From an uncultured Bacilli bacterium (GTDB lineage: Bacteria; Bacillota_I; Bacilli_A; RFN20; CAG-826), in NCBI GenBank assembly GCA_947625975.1, contig CANQQL010000011.1, forward strand, positions 1 to 36,942: 36,942 bases of DNA. Direction: 5' to 3'. Under the pieces are notes generated by a model. That model saw only the letters and a list, made by a program, of their open reading frames with translations, was not told where the DNA came from and did not search any database. The translations under genes were made by a program, and so were the position numbers. Below are positions 32,748 through 36,942 of the stretch, in pieces. How positions within the stretch are numbered: position 1 is the first letter of the stretch; each line of letters starts with the position of its first letter.

Positions 32748-32771
32748 AGAATCCTTATGGATTCTTTTTTT
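32748..32771 (+). terminator. Rho-independent terminator
   Basis: AGAATCC-ttat-GGATTCT followed by T run. Confidence 0.8.
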
Positions 32772-32814
32772 AAACATTTATCACTTGTTTGCCCGCTTTT
32801 CATAAAATAAACTG

Positions 32815-33600
32815 GTGATATTTATAGATTGGTTTATTAAATTAAGTCCCATACTTCAAGGACTTCTTGCTACTTTATTTACGTATGGTGTTACAGCACT
32901 CGGGGCTTCATTTGTGTTTTTATTTAAAAATTATAACCAAAAAGTTCTGGACGTCATGATGGGAATGGCAGCAGGAATCATGATTGCGGCATCATTTTGG
33001 TCTCTTTTAGCTCCCGCTATTTCACTATGTGCATCACTGAATCGCCCTGCCTATCTTGAAACATCTCTTGGATTTATTTTTGGCGGTGGCTTTATTATAG
33101 TTTCTGACATAATATTGAGTAAAAAAAGCAAAGTAAAAGATAAACATAAAAAGACTTTGCTAATCACTAGTGCTGTTACACTACATAATATACCGGAAGG
33201 TATGGCAATTGGCGTGGCTTTCGGAAGTGTTGCTTTAAACATCCCAGAAGCTTCAATATTCAGTGCCATTTTTTTGGCAATCGGAATTGGTATCCAAAAC
33301 TTTCCTGAAGGTTTATGCGTTGCTTTGCCACTAAGAAAACACGGCTTTTCTAAAAGTAAAGCCTTCTTTATTGGACAAGCATCAGGAATTGTCGAGCCAA
33401 TAAGTGGAGTTATTGGTGCACTGTTTGCCATGAAAGTACAGAATATAATGCCTTTTTTGCTTTCCTTTTCAGCAGGAGCAATGATTTCGGTAGTCGCTAG
33501 CGAATTAATTCCCGATTCTTTTAAAGATAATAAAAACCTAGCATCAATTGGCTTGCTACTAGGTTTTGCAATTATGATGATACTTGATGTAGCTTTATAA
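32815..33600 (+). CDS. ZIP family metal transporter
   Basis: VTLHNIPEGMAIGVAFG and GIQNFPEGLCVALPL metal-binding helices, SGIVEPISGVIGAL; GTG start with no clear SD so start uncertain. Confidence 0.88.
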   Translation: MIFIDWFIKLSPILQGLLATLFTYGVTALGASFVFLFKNYNQKVLDVMMGMAAGIMIAASFWSLLAPAISLCASLNRPAYLETSLGFIFGGGFIIVSDIILSKKSKVKDKHKKTLLITSAVTLHNIPEGMAIGVAFGSVALNIPEASIFSAIFLAIGIGIQNFPEGLCVALPLRKHGFSKSKAFFIGQASGIVEPISGVIGALFAMKVQNIMPFLLSFSAGAMISVVASELIPDSFKDNKNLASIGLLLGFAIMMILDVAL

Positions 33601-33628
33601 AGAATAGTGCTTATTACTATTCTTTTTT
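33601..33628 (+). terminator. Rho-independent terminator after the ZIP gene, overlapping the 3' end of the DtxR/MntR gene
   Basis: AGAATAGT-gcttatt-ACTATTCT then T5 on the plus strand. Confidence 0.75.
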
Positions 33629-33982
33629 CATATGACTTTTAATAGCTTCAAACGATTCATCACTTAAATCATGCTCAATTTTGCAGGCATCAATTTTAGC
33701 GTTTTCTTCAGAAACACCAAGTTTTGTCAAAATTTCTGTTAAAATTATATGCCTTTCATAAGTTTTATTTGCCACTTCTTTACCTAATTCCGTTAATGTA
33801 ATAAAACCATTATCATCTACAATTATATAGCCATTTTCTCTTAATTTTTTCATAGCTACACTGACACTTGGTTTAGAAAAATTCATATCATACGCAATGT
33901 CAATTGACCGAACATATCCTTTTTCTTTTTGAATAATTAAAATTCTTTCAAGATAATCTTCTGATGATTTATATAATTTCAT
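33617..33982 (-). CDS. DtxR/MntR family metal-dependent transcriptional regulator
   Basis: SSEDYLERILIIQKEKGYVRSIDIAYDMNFSKPSVSVAMKKLRENGYI, LTELGKEVANKTYERHIILTEIL, DACKIEHDLSDESFEAI. Confidence 0.9.
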   Translation of the reverse strand: MKLYKSSEDYLERILIIQKEKGYVRSIDIAYDMNFSKPSVSVAMKKLRENGYIIVDDNGFITLTELGKEVANKTYERHIILTEILTKLGVSEENAKIDACKIEHDLSDESFEAIKSHMKKE

Positions 33983-34008
33983 TGCTATTACCACCTAAGA
34001 ATATAAAA

Positions 34009-34037
34009 AGTGTACCACACTAGTTATCATTTTTCAA
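34009..34037 (-). promoter_or_regulatory. Putative promoter with overlapping operator upstream of the DtxR/MntR gene
   Basis: Minus strand TTGAAA - 17 nt - TACACT; inverted repeat AGTGT-3-ACACT at 34009-34021 overlaps the -10. Confidence 0.45.
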
Positions 34038-34048
34038 CTTATCGCTTC

Positions 34049-34249
34049 TTATTGGGCTTTATAACCCTCTTCTTCAATCGCATGAATTAATACATCTCTG
34101 TTAACATCTTTAAACAACTCCACAACAACATTTTTTTCCTCTAAAGATGCAACTGCAGACTTAACACCATCCACTTGAAGTAAGGCTTTTTCGACATGTG
34201 CTTTACAATTTCCACACATCATTCCTTCTACTTTTAAGGTAATTTTCAT
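34049..34249 (-). CDS. copZ: Candidate internal in-frame ORF for a free CopZ-like copper chaperone (66 aa)
   Basis: In-frame ATG (MKITLKVEGMMCGNC...) preceded by AGAAAGGAG with 9-nt spacing inside the copA ORF. Confidence 0.55.
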   Translation of the reverse strand: MKITLKVEGMMCGNCKAHVEKALLQVDGVKSAVASLEEKNVVVELFKDVNRDVLIHAIEEEGYKAQ

Positions 34250-36502
34250 ACTATCTATCTCCTTTCTTTTCTTAATTCTTTTTGGCTTAAATAAATTTAT
34301 TGTAAGTGCATTAGTTACTACAAACACACTTGATAAACTCATGGCAAGAGACGCTATCATAGGATTTAAACTGAAATTCCAAATTGGATATAAAAGTCCA
34401 GATGCTACAACAATTCCTACACAGTTGTAAAAATATGCCCAAAATAAATTTCCTTTAATGGTTGCTAAAGTTTTCTTGCTTAATTGTATGACGTTCACGA
34501 CATCCAAAAGATCGTCTTTTAAGAGAACAATATCACTAGTTTCTTTGGCAATATCGCTACCACCTTTAAGAGAGATTCCCAAATCGGCATAAGTTAAAGC
34601 TAATGCATCATTAACTCCATCTCCTACCATTGCCACAAGATGTTTGTCATCCTTTTTTAAACTATCAACAATATCTTTTTTATCGATGGGCAAAACTTCA
34701 GCAATTACATCGTCAATTCCCACTTCTTTAGCTATTTGCTTAGCTGTTCTTTCATTGTCACCAGTTAGCATAACAACTTTAATGCTCATCTTTTTTAATT
34801 CATTTATAGCGGTTATAGAATTTGGCTTAATTTGATCTTTTAAAGTTATTACTCCTATTAATTCTTCGTTACAAGTAATAAATAAAATAGTTTTTCCTTC
34901 GCTTGTAAATAAATCTAGTTGTTTACTTAAATCAGAAGTATAAGCATTTTTTAAAATTCTTTCGTTACCAATCGAATATAAATTATTTTTATAAACGCCG
35001 GAAATTCCTTTTCCATCCATTGAAACAAAATTTTCAATATCTAATAGTTTTGCACTATTTTGTGTACTATATTGAATAATTGCTTGTGCTAATGGATGCT
35101 CAGACTTATTTTCTAAGGAATAAACGATAGATAATAATTCTTTATTATCTGTTAAAGTAATAAAATCCATAACTTGTGGTTTACCATATGTAATTGTACC
35201 GGTTTTATCTAACACAACGGTTTTAATTAAATGGGTTTTCTCTAAAATTTCCGCGTTTTTAATTAATAATCCATTTTTTGCTCCAACACCTGTTCCAACC
35301 ATAATTGCTACTGGTGTCGCAAGTCCTAAAGCACAAGGACAAGCAATCACAAGTACGGAAACCATAAAATTAAACGCTAATTCAAATGTTGCTCCTGCAA
35401 GCGAAGAAATAATCAAGCTTAACAAAGATATGGCCATCACTATAGGCACGAAAACGCCTGAAATTTTATCTACAAGTTTGGAGATAGGTGCTTTTGAATT
35501 ACTAGCTTCCTCCACCATTTTAATAATTGTGGCTATCGAGGTGTCTTCTCCAACTTTTTTTGCACATACCTTTACGTAACCATTGATATTTATTGTGGAA
35601 GAGAAAACTTTATCATTAATATTTTTTAATACCGGCATACTTTCGCCTGTCACATTTGATTCATCTAAAGAACATGTGCCTTCAATTATAACGCCATCAA
35701 CCGGCACCATAGCACCTTTTTTTACCACAACAATATCATTTACTTTAACTTCCTCAATATCAACTTCAATCTCCTGATTGTTTCTAACAACAATTGCTTT
35801 TTGTGGAGTCAAGTCTAACAACTCTTGCAGCGCTTTTTTTGTCTTACTTTTCGATGCACCTTCCAAATACTTTCCCAAACTAACAAAAGTTAAAATCATT
35901 CCGGCCGATTCAAAATATAAATTTTCATGATAATGCTTAACGATTTCCATATTATTTGTACTTAATCCATAAATCATCATGGCTATAGCAAAAATCCCAT
36001 AAATAAGCGAACTTGATGCACTTAAAGCAATCAGAGAATCCATATTAGGGGATAACTTAAATAATTTTTTATAGCCAGAAATAAAAAAACGTCGATACAT
36101 AATAACGATTGGTAAAATTATTATTAACTGAACTAGCGCAAAATAAACAGCGTTTTGATGCCCACTTAAAAAGGAAGGAAGAGGCAAATTTATCATATGT
36201 CCCATTGAGACATACATTACTAATAAAAGCAAAACAAAAGAGACAATTAATTTTATTAAAGGAATATTTTTTGTATTCTCTTTTTTTTCTTTTTGAAAAT
36301 CTTTCGCCTCATATCCGACATTCTTAACAGCCTTAAATATCGAAAAATCGTCCACAATACTTTCATCAAATTCTACTTCCATCGAGTTTGATAAAAGATT
36401 AACATTTACATTTTTAACGCCATCAATGCGTTCAACAGCCTTTTGTACGTGTGCTTGACAAGCCGCACATGTCATTCCTAACACACTATACTTTTTTTTC
36501 AT
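34049..36502 (-). CDS. copA: Cu+-exporting P1B-type ATPase with N- and C-terminal HMA domains
   Basis: GMTCAACQAHV N-terminal HMA, CPCALGLATP, DKTGTITYGKP, VGDGVNDALAL; C-terminal GMMCGNCKAHV HMA. Confidence 0.93.
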   Translation of the reverse strand: MKKKYSVLGMTCAACQAHVQKAVERIDGVKNVNVNLLSNSMEVEFDESIVDDFSIFKAVKNVGYEAKDFQKEKKENTKNIPLIKLIVSFVLLLLVMYVSMGHMINLPLPSFLSGHQNAVYFALVQLIIILPIVIMYRRFFISGYKKLFKLSPNMDSLIALSASSSLIYGIFAIAMMIYGLSTNNMEIVKHYHENLYFESAGMILTFVSLGKYLEGASKSKTKKALQELLDLTPQKAIVVRNNQEIEVDIEEVKVNDIVVVKKGAMVPVDGVIIEGTCSLDESNVTGESMPVLKNINDKVFSSTININGYVKVCAKKVGEDTSIATIIKMVEEASNSKAPISKLVDKISGVFVPIVMAISLLSLIISSLAGATFELAFNFMVSVLVIACPCALGLATPVAIMVGTGVGAKNGLLIKNAEILEKTHLIKTVVLDKTGTITYGKPQVMDFITLTDNKELLSIVYSLENKSEHPLAQAIIQYSTQNSAKLLDIENFVSMDGKGISGVYKNNLYSIGNERILKNAYTSDLSKQLDLFTSEGKTILFITCNEELIGVITLKDQIKPNSITAINELKKMSIKVVMLTGDNERTAKQIAKEVGIDDVIAEVLPIDKKDIVDSLKKDDKHLVAMVGDGVNDALALTYADLGISLKGGSDIAKETSDIVLLKDDLLDVVNVIQLSKKTLATIKGNLFWAYFYNCVGIVVASGLLYPIWNFSLNPMIASLAMSLSSVFVVTNALTINLFKPKRIKKRKEIDSMKITLKVEGMMCGNCKAHVEKALLQVDGVKSAVASLEEKNVVVELFKDVNRDVLIHAIEEEGYKAQ

Positions 36503-36798
36503 TATTGAAACCTCTTAAAGAGATTAACTATCTCATCAATTACTTCAAGTTTGTTCTCTTTTAAATCGCGAACCAGACACGTATGCATATGACTATCCAA
36601 AATTAGATTTGCCAAGCTTTTAATAGATTTATCTATTGCAGAAAGTTGAATTAAAATGTCGTCGCAATAACGATCTTCGTTGACCATTGATTTGATGCCA
36701 TTCATCTGACCTATGATTTTATTTAAGCGCGATGTAATTGCTTTTTTTTCTTCTATTGGTCTTATGGTGTTTTTTGTTTCACAACAATGTTTTGTCAT
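36502..36798 (-). CDS. csoR: CsoR-family copper-sensing repressor
   Basis: KKAITSRLNKIIGQMNGIKSMVNEDRYCDDILIQLSAIDKSIKSLANLILDSHMHTCL; conserved Cys/His/Cys ligands; adjacent to copA; start set at MTKHCC. Confidence 0.9.
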   Translation of the reverse strand: MTKHCCETKNTIRPIEEKKAITSRLNKIIGQMNGIKSMVNEDRYCDDILIQLSAIDKSIKSLANLILDSHMHTCLVRDLKENKLEVIDEIVNLFKRFQ

Positions 36799-36819
36799 AA
36801 TATGTCGCCTCATAAATAG

Positions 36820-36838
36820 TATACCCCTATAAGGTATA
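36820..36838. promoter_or_regulatory. CsoR operator-like palindrome
   Basis: TATACC-ccctataa-like spacer-GGTATA inverted repeat (TATACCCCTATAAGGTATA) just upstream of csoR. Confidence 0.65.
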
Positions 36839-36942
36839 TTTGTATACAAAAAAATAAAGCAATTTTAATTTTGTTAAGTGACAAAGTAAACGCAACGGAA
36901 GAGAGATATTGACAAAAAGACAATTTGATTATTTCCTTTTGA

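Noticed and set aside
36850-36942. Possible plus-strand promoter or gene start at the window's right edge (TTGACA near 36910)
   Set aside because: Too close to the window end to identify a -10 element or coding sequence.

Overview
Low-GC Firmicutes/Bacilli-like chromosomal window (uncultured Erysipelotrichales or Mollicutes relative is my guess). Almost everything from 88 to 25197 is on the minus strand: a trimeric [FeFe]-hydrogenase operon (hydC-hydB-hydA), a preT-preA dihydropyrimidine dehydrogenase pair with preA broken by a homopolymer frameshift, tspO, then the complete S10-spc-alpha ribosomal superoperon (rpsJ to rplQ, no rpmD), followed upstream by queH-queA-tgt, a uridine-kinase-like gene and a housekeeping adenosine deaminase. 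The clearest accessory island is a plus-strand two-gene operon at 27252-31745: a 619-aa P-loop ATPase and an 873-aa adenosine-deaminase-superfamily protein that keeps all metal/catalytic motifs (HNH, HVGE, GH, TDD) with large insertions. This is the RdrA/RdrB architecture of RADAR anti-phage defence. It sits in AT-rich DNA next to the housekeeping add gene, has a 44-nt hairpin upstream, and is bracketed by a 12-bp inverted repeat (27217-27228 / 31763-31774). The right end carries a DUF5662 gene, a ZIP transporter, a DtxR/MntR regulator and a csoR-copA copper module. In that module the copA ORF ends in an extra HMA domain with its own strong ribosome-binding site (apparent copA::copZ fusion with internal start).
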